Shown piece after piece: positions 18,204 through 27,224 of a stretch of DNA of 64,000 bases (its first letter is position 1; every line of letters starts with the position of its first letter). A program made the translations under genes and the position numbers. The stretch is from GWE2-40-63 sp041664345. Its GTDB lineage: Bacteria > Bacteroidota > Bacteroidia > Bacteroidales > SZUA-534. The stretch spans positions 1 to 64,000 of the forward strand of contig JBAYKX010000009.1 in assembly GCA_041664345.1 (NCBI GenBank), given 5' to 3'. Under the pieces are notes generated by a model. The model had not been told where the DNA came from. It made no database searches and saw only the letters and a list, made by a program, of their open reading frames with translations.

Positions 18204-19244
18204 ATGTCCGAAAGATTAAATGAAAATATAGTATCTGAATTACTTAAGTTAAAAGCAGATGGAAATTTATTTCATCGTGAAAGCCAATACTTAGAATTCA
18301 AGGAATCATTTAATCTAGCAGGACTTGCTGATTATTATAGAGATTTTGCTGCTTTTGCCAATAATAAAGGAGGTTACTTAATTTTCGGTGTAAAAGACAG
18401 ACCCAGACGAGAATTGGTTGGACTATCTGTAAAAGCAACTGAGCAATTTGACAAACTTGACCCTGAAATAGTTTCAGGTCACCTATTGGAACTATTCTCT
18501 TCAAATATAACTTGGGAACATGAAATATATAGCCTTAACAAAATGACTTTTGGGGTATTTTATATTTCCGAATCACTTCTCAAGCCAATTATTTCTAAAA
18601 AAGATGAAGGTAAAGACCAAACATTAAAAAATGGAGATATCTATTTTAGATATGGTGGTAGAACGCAAAAAATACAATCAGCTGAACTTGAGTTGATAAT
18701 TAATAAAAGAATAGAACAGAATAATAATCAGTGGCTTGATTTAGTGCAAAAAATAGGAAAATCAGGGCCCCAAAATGCGGCAATACTTGATTCAGAGCGT
18801 GGAATTATTGAAAAAGGAAATTCTCAAATTTTGGTTGTTGATGAAGAATTACTAAAAGGATTTCAGATAATTAAAGAAGGAGAATTTTCTGAAAAAAATG
18901 GTGCTAAAACATTAAAGTTGATTGGCAATATTACGCCAATAAATCAAGTTGAAGTGATAAAGAAAGTTAAAGAAGATAAATTACGGGAATATCCCTTGTC
19001 GGCAGCTGATTTAGTAAAAGAAATTAAAAACAAACAGCCAAGCACCAATCAAAATCGTATTTGGGAAATTATTAAAGAGAATGGAATAAAAGACAATAAA
19101 GATTATTCGGATTATTCATTCAGAAACCAAAAACACAGATTAAATTATGAAAATAATAGAATACTAGCAACAGGGACACCTTCAATATACAAATATTCTA
19201 CTGTAGACTTAATAATAAATATTTATAAAAATGAACGTAAATAA
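18204..19244 (+). CDS. AlbA_2 (Schlafen-like) ATP/nucleic-acid-binding-domain protein
   Basis: A 346-residue protein with an AlbA_2 / Schlafen-type domain at about 20-155 (YLEFKESFN, FAAFANNKGGYLIFGVKD, GDIYFRYGGRT). These domains bind nucleic acids; in Schlafen relatives some act as tRNA/RNA nucleases. The C-terminal half (about 200-345) includes a lysine-rich segment that may be a winged-helix reader. It lies 40 bp before the DarT-like gene on the same strand, so it may be a third part of that module. AlbA_2 proteins are common in defence islands. Function otherwise unknown. Confidence 0.7.
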   Translation: MSERLNENIVSELLKLKADGNLFHRESQYLEFKESFNLAGLADYYRDFAAFANNKGGYLIFGVKDRPRRELVGLSVKATEQFDKLDPEIVSGHLLELFSSNITWEHEIYSLNKMTFGVFYISESLLKPIISKKDEGKDQTLKNGDIYFRYGGRTQKIQSAELELIINKRIEQNNNQWLDLVQKIGKSGPQNAAILDSERGIIEKGNSQILVVDEELLKGFQIIKEGEFSEKNGAKTLKLIGNITPINQVEVIKKVKEDKLREYPLSAADLVKEIKNKQPSTNQNRIWEIIKENGIKDNKDYSDYSFRNQKHRLNYENNRILATGTPSIYKYSTVDLIINIYKNERK

Positions 19245-19284
19245 TCAATCAAGGCAAATCAGTAAATATAAAAATTCTTAGCAT

Positions 19285-20625
19285 ATGGGAATACCAATTG
19301 AACATAAAGGGAAATATTTTTATCATTTTACTCATATAGAGAATTTGGAATCTATTTTGAAAAATGGATTTCTTTCTACAAATGAAAAAAATAAGAAAGG
19401 CATTAAGCATACTGATATTGCTAATGAAAATATTCAAAATAGAAGAAGCGAAATGAATGTAACTTGTTCTCCATTTGGTAAAGTTCATGATTATGTGCCA
19501 TTCTACTTTGCTACAACTAATCCCATGCTACTTTCAATAACAAATCGTAAAAATATTGATCAGCCATTTCTTATTTTCTTTGCTATACCAATAGATAAAA
19601 TTTTAGAAGATATTGTAATTTTCTCAGATGCTTCGGCTAATACTGTATTACCGCCAAATTTTTACAATTCGCCTGATGATTTGAATAATTTAGATTGGTC
19701 TGCAATAAATAAAATAAAATGGGGCTGTGAAGATGAAGATGAAAGGCATAAACGTATGGCTGAAGTTTTAATATATAAGGAAGTACCATTAGGATGGATA
19801 GATACCATTATCGTATGGAATGATACATTTAAACAAGAGACGATTAAAGTATATAAAGAAAATAATATAGAGTTACCAAATATAACATTTTCGCCATTTA
19901 AGCGGCGCCATTTTTATTTTACTAAATTTCAATTGAAACGGGATTACGAGACATTAGTGACAGGCCCATATTTTCTAAAAGACAAATATAGTAGAACTGT
20001 AAAAAAGATTATAAAAAAGCGTAAACAGATAAATTCAAAACATCGATTTGAAAATATAGAAGATGCTTTACATAATTTATCTTTTAATTTTTGCTTAATT
20101 CCAGAGATGAATGAAATCTTTGAATTAAAAACAGATAATAAGGTTCATAAAGACAATGTAAGTGACCATACAAAAAAAGTCGTGGCAAATTTATCAGGAA
20201 TAGAGTATTTTAAAAAATTGAGTGAAGATGAAAAGCAAATAGTTATGCTATCTGCTTATTTACATGATATTGGTAAAGGTCCAAATTCAATGTGGCAAGA
20301 TGGAATTCAAAAAACATACCCTGATCATCCTGCAGATGGTTTAAGTATGCTTGAAAGAATTCTGGTTGAAGATTTTGAAGAATTAACTGAATATCAAATA
20401 AAAAAGATTTGCTTACTAGTTGGATACCATGATTTAATTGGAGATATATTAGAGAAAGAACGAAGCGAGAAAGAATTAATTGATCTAGGAATCGATGAAA
20501 AAGAATTAACTATGTTAGCATCATTAACAATTGCTGATGTGTCGGCAATTAATTTTATGTGGAAATTTAAGATCAATTCAATGATTGCTACCTTTATGAA
20601 AAAAATAACAGAGAAATTAGTTTGA
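19285..20625 (+). CDS. darT: DarT-type DNA ADP-ribosyltransferase fused to an HD domain
   Basis: The first ~215 residues match DarT (DUF4433): FYHFTHIENLESILKNGFLS (NAD site, about 10-30), RRSE near 52, DYVPFYFATTNPMLL near 68, and the catalytic-Glu segment RMAEVLIYKEVPLGWI near 156-171. DarT toxins ADP-ribosylate thymine or guanine in single-stranded DNA. Unlike typical DarT (about 210 residues), this one has a further ~230 residues with an HD phosphohydrolase-like domain: VSDHTKKVV near 295, AYLHDIGKGP near 323, VGYHDLIGD near 380. The HD part could cut nucleotides or RNA, or control the toxin; that is inference. The darG-like gene starts one base after the stop. Confidence 0.85.
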   Translation: MGIPIEHKGKYFYHFTHIENLESILKNGFLSTNEKNKKGIKHTDIANENIQNRRSEMNVTCSPFGKVHDYVPFYFATTNPMLLSITNRKNIDQPFLIFFAIPIDKILEDIVIFSDASANTVLPPNFYNSPDDLNNLDWSAINKIKWGCEDEDERHKRMAEVLIYKEVPLGWIDTIIVWNDTFKQETIKVYKENNIELPNITFSPFKRRHFYFTKFQLKRDYETLVTGPYFLKDKYSRTVKKIIKKRKQINSKHRFENIEDALHNLSFNFCLIPEMNEIFELKTDNKVHKDNVSDHTKKVVANLSGIEYFKKLSEDEKQIVMLSAYLHDIGKGPNSMWQDGIQKTYPDHPADGLSMLERILVEDFEELTEYQIKKICLLVGYHDLIGDILEKERSEKELIDLGIDEKELTMLASLTIADVSAINFMWKFKINSMIATFMKKITEKLV

Positions 20626-20626
20626 T

Positions 20627-21802
20627 ATGATTGAATTTGTAACAGGTGATTTTTTTGACTATGAGGCAGATATTCGCATTAATACTGTTAACTGTGTAGG
20701 GGTTATGGGTGCTGGAGTTGCGTTGTTATTTAAAGAAAGATATCCCGATATGTTTACAGAGTATGCCAAAGCATGTGATAACAATGAAATTAAGCCTGGA
20801 AAACCTCATGTATGGTCTGACAATAATATTTTTTCAAAAACTACAATTATTAATTTTCCTACAAAAATTCATTGGAAAAACCCTTCTGAGTATGAATTTA
20901 TAGAGAAAGGCTTAATATGGTTGAAAAAATACCTTTTAAACAAAGAATTTTCAATTGTAACCTTACCTGCTCTGGGATGTGGTCATGGTGGTTTAGATTG
21001 GAATGTTGTCAAAAACATGATAGTTAATTACCTTGGGGATGTTAAAGCTAAAATTTTGGTTTTTGAACCAAGTAGCTCTATGAAAACTTCTCTTTCAGAA
21101 AAAGAAGAAGAGGAATTAGTTAAAAACAATATTCATAAGATACTTCCAGGTGATAAAGATTATCCAATGAAACTATTGGGGCGTTCAGCAATTGAAATAC
21201 TTTGGAAAGGTAATTACAAATTAATTCAAAGCAGAAACTTGAATTTAATTGTAAATTCAAATCCTGACGATAGAGAGAAGAATGCATTAATAAAATTCTT
21301 GGATGAATTACCAAAAAACAAATTTTCATTCCTTCTAGGTTTTAGTAATAGTTATGAAATTGATGTTGTTAAAGAAGTTCTTTCAAAAGGGTTCAATGCA
21401 GTAATAATACTCCCGTATGGAATTCTAAAATTAAATATAAGGAAAGACCTTCAAGAATTTTGGAACTACAATAATATTGTAGTGGTTTCCACTACTAATC
21501 CAAATCAAAGCTGGAAAAACTATGAAAGTACCAATTCACTTAAATTCAGACTAAAGCTTGCAAATTTGACATTAATAAATAGCCTTGATTATGAGAAATT
21601 ATCAAATTTTGAAAAGGACATTAAATTACCAGAAAACTTCATTTTTTATGTGACTTATTGGAATAGTCAAATAGATTTTTTTAATAAGCTTGCAGCAAAA
21701 AAAGTTGGAATTAATCCTGAAACCAAAAGACCGAATATTTCACCAATTTTAGAAACTCTCGAAAATATAAAAATACCAGACCATAATATGGTAAATGATT
21801 AA
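20627..21802 (+). CDS. darG: DarG-type macrodomain antitoxin with DprA-like C-terminus
   Basis: Residues 1-150 form a macrodomain of the DarG type: VTGDFFDYEADIRINTVNC, GVMGAGVALLFKERYP, FPTKIHWKNPS (the Lys that DarG uses for hydrolysis is in this loop), LPALGCGHGGLDW. It removes ADP-ribose from DNA and so reverses DarT. The C-terminal 240 residues are not the usual DarG tail: DKDYPMKLLGRSAIEILWKG and FLLGFSNSYEIDVVKEVLSK resemble the Rossmann fold of DprA/SMF (single-stranded-DNA-binding) proteins. It starts one base after the darT stop. Confidence 0.82.
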   Translation: MIEFVTGDFFDYEADIRINTVNCVGVMGAGVALLFKERYPDMFTEYAKACDNNEIKPGKPHVWSDNNIFSKTTIINFPTKIHWKNPSEYEFIEKGLIWLKKYLLNKEFSIVTLPALGCGHGGLDWNVVKNMIVNYLGDVKAKILVFEPSSSMKTSLSEKEEEELVKNNIHKILPGDKDYPMKLLGRSAIEILWKGNYKLIQSRNLNLIVNSNPDDREKNALIKFLDELPKNKFSFLLGFSNSYEIDVVKEVLSKGFNAVIILPYGILKLNIRKDLQEFWNYNNIVVVSTTNPNQSWKNYESTNSLKFRLKLANLTLINSLDYEKLSNFEKDIKLPENFIFYVTYWNSQIDFFNKLAAKKVGINPETKRPNISPILETLENIKIPDHNMVND

Positions 21803-22084
21803 ACGATGATTTTGTACCAGATGTGGGTATAATAATTATGTATCAAGTTTTAAATCTTTAGATATTTATTTTTTAGACAAGCACTTAATGATCATGCAGC
21901 CAGATATTTGTAACAAGTGACTAAGAAGAGACGGTATAATAAATATAGAAACTAACCCATTTTGAAAGGACAAAAAAATGAAATATCGAAAAGAAAAGAA
22001 AACCGAAACTCAAGCCCAACAGATGGTTTTTATTTTTAGGCCACCACACATTTTTTAAAACAATTGCCGACCAACATTGAATAT
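21803..22084. other. Intergenic gap between DarTG and the Dnd operon
   Basis: No gene that I can support. AT-rich, with no repeat seen until the direct repeat that begins at 22085. Confidence 0.4.
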
Positions 22085-22134
22085 ATTGCCAAAGCCCCAT
22101 GAGCCAATGCTGAAGCCAAAGCTTTGTCAAAGAG
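22085..22134. repeat. 50-bp direct repeat, left boundary of the Dnd operon
   Basis: ATTGCCAAAGCCCC...GCTTTGTCAAAGAG. It matches 30297-30346 at 43 of 50 positions in the same orientation. Within it TTGCCAAAGC and GCTTTGTCAA are near-inverted, so each copy can form a hairpin. The pair brackets the dndC-to-mrr operon. It may be an insertion or recombination site, or a REP-like element. Confidence 0.65.
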
Positions 22135-22141
22135 TGCAATC

Positions 22142-22174
22142 TTGCCTAAGCACAGCAGAAAATCACTACCTTTG
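22142..22174 (+). promoter_or_regulatory. Bacteroidota-type promoter of the dnd operon
   Basis: TACCTTTG (22167-22174) fits the TAnnTTTG -7 box of the Bacteroidota primary sigma factor, and TTG (22142-22144) lies 22 bases before it. Transcription would start near 22181, just upstream of the dndC ATG at 22192, giving a short leader. The start site is inferred. Confidence 0.6.
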
Positions 22175-22191
22175 AATTTTTAAATTTAAAT

Positions 22192-23538
22192 ATGTCAAAA
22201 AGAATTAAATACATTATATCAGAACTTGAAGACCAATATCTAATGGACAACGATTTACAACGTCCTTGGATAATTGGTTTTAGTGGAGGAAAAGACTCAA
22301 CAGCTTTACTTCAATTAGTTTGGCTTGCATTAAAGAATATTCCTGCGGAATTAAGAAACAGGAAAATTTATGTCATTTGCAATGACACACTTGTTGAAAA
22401 TCCGATTGTAACAGATTATGTTTTCGGTATCTTAAAATTAATTCAACAAGCAGCAGTTGAACAAGGCTTACCAATTGAAGTTCAAAAGACTATCCCTAGA
22501 CTTGAAGATTCTTTTTGGGTAAATATTATTGGTCGAGGTTATCCTGTCCCAAATAATGCTTTTCGTTGGTGTACCGATAAAATGAAAATAAAACCAACTT
22601 CAAGATTTATTACAGACCAAGTTGCAGAAAATGGTGAAGCGATTATTTTAATTGGTACAAGAAGTGCTGAAAGTGCAACAAGAGCCAAATCAATAAAAAA
22701 GCACGAGATAAGAGGTAAGCGAATGACAAAACATCCTAACCATCATAATACGTTTGTGTACTCTCCAATAAAAGACTTGATGCTTGAAGAAGTTTGGTAT
22801 ATTATTAATGCTATGACTTCGCCTTGGGGTGCTGACAATTCAAAATTATTTCAAATTTATGCCGATGCAAGTGCCGATGATTATGAATGTCCTACAATGG
22901 TAACAGACAAAAGTCATTCTTCATGTGGTCAAAGTCGCTTTGGCTGTTGGACTTGCACGGTAGTAAAAGAAGATAAATCAATGACCGCAATGGTTAGTAA
23001 AGGTTATCCTTGGTTAAAACCCTTGCTTGATTTACGGGCTAGTATGGTTGATGAAAGAAATATTTCTGAAAATCGAATGCCAACAAGAAGAAACGGACAA
23101 GCCGCAATTACAGAAGAAGGACATTTTCAAGGAAATTACACACCAAGATACAGAGCAAAATTATTAGAACAGGTTTTAGTTGCTCAACTTGAAGTTCAAA
23201 TCGAAAGACCACATTTAGAATTAATAACAAACCAAGAATTGGTTGCAATTCAAGTAATATGGCATAGAGATTTATGTTTTGATTTTCAGGTTTCAAAAAT
23301 TTACAATAGAGTTTACAATAAAGAATTGGATATGAAGAAAAACGACGAAAAAATCCAAAAGGAAATCGCATTGCTTAAAGGTGTTTGCGAAGACCAAACT
23401 TCAGATTTTGACTTAATTCAAGAACTTTTAATAATGCAAAAAAACAAAGCATTATTGAATCGCAAAAGAGGTTTAAAAGATGATATGGAAAGGGTTATTG
23501 AAAAGTACCTTAAAAAAGAATCTGAAAATGTACATTAA
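22192..23538 (+). CDS. dndC: DNA phosphorothioation sulfurtransferase DndC
   Basis: DndC is a PAPS-reductase-like enzyme with ATP pyrophosphatase activity and an iron-sulfur cluster. It helps put sulfur into the DNA backbone. The 448-residue protein has the P-loop SGGKDS near 30, IYVICNDTLVENP near 63, and FRWCTDKMK near 124. A cysteine cluster (Cys 233, 245, 252, 255: YECP, SSCG, FGCWTC) fits the 4Fe-4S site. The C-terminal part is helical. The gene is first in its operon, and its end overlaps the next gene. dndA is absent here, so the cysteine desulfurase must come from elsewhere. Confidence 0.93.
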   Translation: MSKRIKYIISELEDQYLMDNDLQRPWIIGFSGGKDSTALLQLVWLALKNIPAELRNRKIYVICNDTLVENPIVTDYVFGILKLIQQAAVEQGLPIEVQKTIPRLEDSFWVNIIGRGYPVPNNAFRWCTDKMKIKPTSRFITDQVAENGEAIILIGTRSAESATRAKSIKKHEIRGKRMTKHPNHHNTFVYSPIKDLMLEEVWYIINAMTSPWGADNSKLFQIYADASADDYECPTMVTDKSHSSCGQSRFGCWTCTVVKEDKSMTAMVSKGYPWLKPLLDLRASMVDERNISENRMPTRRNGQAAITEEGHFQGNYTPRYRAKLLEQVLVAQLEVQIERPHLELITNQELVAIQVIWHRDLCFDFQVSKIYNRVYNKELDMKKNDEKIQKEIALLKGVCEDQTSDFDLIQELLIMQKNKALLNRKRGLKDDMERVIEKYLKKESENVH

Positions 23539-25645
23539 AGAGATTGAACTGAATAATTTCAGGATATATAAAGGCAATAATAAAATATCATTAATGCCTG
23601 ATGGCGATAAAAATATTATTGTAATAAGTGGTAAAAATGGTTATGGCAAAACCACATTTTTAATGTCCCTTGTTTGGTGTCTTTATGGTAAACAAATGGA
23701 GAAAGTTGATGAATTATATGAAAAAGAAATTAGAGATAAGGGCAATTACACTAAATATATTTCCAATAGTCTAAACAGGAAAGCATTCGAAGATGGAGAA
23801 TCTGAATTTTCTGTTTCCGTCACTTTTTCGGGCGTTAAAATTCCTGATGTGACCTGCAATGAAGTTACAATAAAGCGAAGCTACAATATAATTTCCAATA
23901 CATCTGACAGAGTTGAAGTATTAATTGATGGTTACCAAAATCAGCTCATTGAGGATTTAACAAAGGAAAATCAGAAAGGAGAAGAAATATTTATTCGTGA
24001 TTTTATCTTACCTATTGAAATTGCAAAATTTTTCTTTTTCGATGCCGAAAAAATAGTATCACTTGCTGAAATTAATTCTAACAATCAACGTCGTCAGTTA
24101 AGTAAGGCGTATTCCGAAGTTTTAGGAATTCAAAAATATGAAGATTTAAAAGCAAACCTTGAGGAGAAACAGGATGAATATCGTCGTCGTTCTGCAAAAC
24201 CAGAAGAAAAGGAGGAATTGAATCAACTTCATACAGATATTGAAAATACAAAGATTGAAATTGAAAAACTCGTTGAAAATATAGATGACTTAAAGCACGA
24301 AAAAAATCAAAAAGAAAAGGAAGCAGAAGACATTCAACGAAGATTAATAAAAGAGGGAGATAAAATGACTCTCGATGAACTAAATGTATTAAAAGATGAA
24401 CAATTAAAACTTGAACAAAAGAAATTTGATGTACAAGAAAGTTTAAAGGATTATTTTGATATTATTCCTTTTGCACTGGCAGGGGAAACATTGATGAATA
24501 TATCAGAGCAGATTACTAATGAAAGGAATTTAATTGTACAGACCTATAAACAAGAAGATGTAAATTCAAAAGTAAATCAGATTAAACAAGAAATTGAACA
24601 ACACAGAATTAATGAAAAATTGTATTTTGATACAAATGTTCGTGATTTTTATGAAAATCAAATAGTTCGGTTAATTAAAAAACATTTCTTTTCTGATTTG
24701 CCAGATGTTCCAGAGAATTTTCAAGCGTTACATGATTTTTCAAATTCTGAAACAAATGAGTTAAATCAACTTGTAAATACAATTAAGCACAGTTTTAAAG
24801 AAACATTCGCAAGATTAAATACCGAATATTCGTATTTAAAAAATCAGTTGGATTCAATTAACAGAAAAATTAGAGATGCTGAAAAAAGTGCCGAAGATGA
24901 ATATATTGCAGAATTAAGAAGGAAGAAAGAAACTTTAGATAAACGAATTTTATCAATAAGTAATGAGATTGAAACAATAAGTCAGAAGATTGGTGAACTT
25001 AATAATCAAACCAAGATTCTTAAACAAAAGCAAGAAATTTTAAGAAAGAAAATTGATGAATCAACTGAATATTCTGAAAAGGAAAGAAAAACAAAGCTAA
25101 TAATTAATAAGCTTCAATCATTCATTGCTCAGTTCAAGGAATTGAAAAAACAGTCTTTAGAGGAAAAAATGCTTAAAGGTTTAAATACTTTAATGCATAA
25201 AAAAGATTTCATCACTAGAGTGGAAGTTGATATTAGTCATACTGGTGAAGATATTGATATTTCACTCTACAACCAAAACAATAAGCAAATTGATAAAGGT
25301 TCTCTTTCAATGGGAGAAAGACAAATGTATGCTTCTGCCTTATTAAATGCTTTGGTAGATGAATCGGATATTGAATTTCCTGTTTTTATTGACAGTCCAA
25401 TGCAGAAATTTGATGAACAACACGCTGAAAATATTATCAAGCATTTCTATCCTAATGTTTCAAAGCAAGTCGTTATATTCCCACTGATAAATAAGGAGTT
25501 GACAGAAAAAGAATATAAGCAACTTCATACAAAAGTTTGTAAAACATTTTTGATTGATAATATTTCCAATGAAAAATCAGTATTTAAAGAGTGTCTGCCG
25601 AATGAATTTTTAGAAACTTATAAAGAAATGTACAATGCAGATTAA
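23528..25645 (+). CDS. dndD: DNA phosphorothioation protein DndD (SMC-like ATPase)
   Basis: An SMC/RecN-like ATPase of the Dnd pathway. The chosen ATG (23528) gives MYIKEIELNNFRIYKG and 705 residues and overlaps the end of dndC by 11 bases; an earlier in-frame ATG at 23480 would add 16 residues. Walker A GKNGYGKTTFL is near 35, long coiled coils run from about 215 to 560 in two arms, the ABC signature SMGERQMYASALL is near 593 and Walker B FPVFIDSPMQKFDE near 616. DndD works with DndC and DndE on DNA; its ATPase is thought to open or scan the duplex. Confidence 0.92.
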   Translation: MYIKEIELNNFRIYKGNNKISLMPDGDKNIIVISGKNGYGKTTFLMSLVWCLYGKQMEKVDELYEKEIRDKGNYTKYISNSLNRKAFEDGESEFSVSVTFSGVKIPDVTCNEVTIKRSYNIISNTSDRVEVLIDGYQNQLIEDLTKENQKGEEIFIRDFILPIEIAKFFFFDAEKIVSLAEINSNNQRRQLSKAYSEVLGIQKYEDLKANLEEKQDEYRRRSAKPEEKEELNQLHTDIENTKIEIEKLVENIDDLKHEKNQKEKEAEDIQRRLIKEGDKMTLDELNVLKDEQLKLEQKKFDVQESLKDYFDIIPFALAGETLMNISEQITNERNLIVQTYKQEDVNSKVNQIKQEIEQHRINEKLYFDTNVRDFYENQIVRLIKKHFFSDLPDVPENFQALHDFSNSETNELNQLVNTIKHSFKETFARLNTEYSYLKNQLDSINRKIRDAEKSAEDEYIAELRRKKETLDKRILSISNEIETISQKIGELNNQTKILKQKQEILRKKIDESTEYSEKERKTKLIINKLQSFIAQFKELKKQSLEEKMLKGLNTLMHKKDFITRVEVDISHTGEDIDISLYNQNNKQIDKGSLSMGERQMYASALLNALVDESDIEFPVFIDSPMQKFDEQHAENIIKHFYPNVSKQVVIFPLINKELTEKEYKQLHTKVCKTFLIDNISNEKSVFKECLPNEFLETYKEMYNAD

Positions 25646-27224
25646 TATAAAAACTTCGGAAAAAAATCAGGAGGTTGTAAGAAAATTAACTTCAAAACTT
25701 CCTAACGGCACCAAAGAAAATGTAATTGCACGTATTGCATTAGGCTATTCTTTACAAACAGGAAAACGATATTCATCTAATGACGGTAATGTTTACGATT
25801 CTAAAGGAAAAGAATATAAAGACCATATTCTTTTTGATGCAAAATTTAGAGATTTTTATGTAGCATTGATTTGCCAGCATTACGGTATTTACAAAACAAA
25901 TGAAAACATTCCTAAATATATAAAATTACATATTGACCACGGTTTGGAATTGTTAGAGGGGATTTTTCAAGACAATTACAATTATACTTTCTTTGATTTT
26001 CTTGCAGAACATATTGAAAAAGGAGCGTTATCATTAACCGACCTTAATGTTTCACTTGACCCAGTAAAAAACAATCAGCAACACATTGACAAATCTTTTT
26101 ATTCAAATCCTATTAAAATTGAAGTTGGAAAGCGTATTGATAACGATGAACCAATATCTTTAAGTTTAAACAATACAGGTATTTACAATAATTGCCATAT
26201 TGCAGTTGCAGGTAATTCTGGAACTGGAAAAACTCAATTTGCATTAGAATTTCTAACCCAAATTTTTGAGCAATCAAATGGACATGTCAATTATATTTAC
26301 CTCGATTTTAAAGGTTTAAAACAAGATGATGTAAAAGAATTAGAAAACTTTTTTACAGATACTAAAACGGACTTTATTGATGTTCCACAAACTCCATTCC
26401 CTGTAAATCCGCTAACATTTATTGACAATGTGAATGAGGTTAATAAAAATATGGGGATAGATAAATTTGTTGATATTGTTTGTAAATATTCAAATCTTGG
26501 AATTAAACAAAAGGGTAAACTTCGTGAGGCTGCTTTAGAAGCATTTATTGAGCAAAAAGGCGGTACCTATCCATCAATTAGTCAAATAAATGAACATTTG
26601 CAAAGTATTGTCGGAGACAAAAAAGATACTTTGACTGAAATTATGGACGAATTAAGTCGTTATAAAATATTTATTGATGACCCGAAAAATCAGTCAAATT
26701 TCTTTGCTAAAAACCTCTATTTGTCATTATCAGGTGACTTGTCAAACTCTGTTCGTTTTACATCTTTGTTTCTAATAATCAATTACATCTACAATACTTT
26801 TATGAACATGGATAATAGTCCAGTAGAAGACAACATAAAAGCAATGCGGTATGTAATATTAATTGATGAAGCACACGTAATTTTTAAAGAAAAAAAATAT
26901 CAAAGTATACTTGAAAAAATGTTGCGTGAAATTCGCTCAAAAGGTGTTTCAGTAGTTTTACTTTCGCAAGGTATTGAAGAATACAATCAACCCGATTTTG
27001 ATTTTTCAACCATGTGTGAAATAGCTTTTTTACTTGACAATAAGGACAGGAATATTAAAGTAATGGAAAAATTCTTAGGCTTATCAGGTAATACAAGTAA
27101 GACAATTGCTCGAAGCATGGAAAACATCAAAAAAGGTCAAGCAATTTCAAACATCAAAGAATTTGAAGTTGCTAAATTATTTAAGGTTAAACAACATTGG
27201 GAAAGAAAAAATTATGGAAAGTAA
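25635..27224 (+). CDS. dndE: DndE fused to a HerA/FtsK-type ATPase
   Basis: Residues about 1-120 match DndE (NIKTSEKNQEVVRKLTSKLP, ENVIARIALGYSLQTGK, DHILFDAKFRDFYVALICQH). DndE is normally about 110 residues. Here it runs on into a 400-residue P-loop ATPase: Walker A AGNSGTGKTQF near 192, Walker B YVILIDEAHVIF near 407, and a LREIRSKGVSVVLLSQGIEE sensor region, the pattern of HerA/FtsK-like DNA pumps. The gene overlaps dndD by 11 bases. DndE-ATPase fusions are known from some Dnd clusters. The fused motor may drive DNA handling for modification or restriction. Confidence 0.85.
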   Translation: MQINIKTSEKNQEVVRKLTSKLPNGTKENVIARIALGYSLQTGKRYSSNDGNVYDSKGKEYKDHILFDAKFRDFYVALICQHYGIYKTNENIPKYIKLHIDHGLELLEGIFQDNYNYTFFDFLAEHIEKGALSLTDLNVSLDPVKNNQQHIDKSFYSNPIKIEVGKRIDNDEPISLSLNNTGIYNNCHIAVAGNSGTGKTQFALEFLTQIFEQSNGHVNYIYLDFKGLKQDDVKELENFFTDTKTDFIDVPQTPFPVNPLTFIDNVNEVNKNMGIDKFVDIVCKYSNLGIKQKGKLREAALEAFIEQKGGTYPSISQINEHLQSIVGDKKDTLTEIMDELSRYKIFIDDPKNQSNFFAKNLYLSLSGDLSNSVRFTSLFLIINYIYNTFMNMDNSPVEDNIKAMRYVILIDEAHVIFKEKKYQSILEKMLREIRSKGVSVVLLSQGIEEYNQPDFDFSTMCEIAFLLDNKDRNIKVMEKFLGLSGNTSKTIARSMENIKKGQAISNIKEFEVAKLFKVKQHWERKNYGK

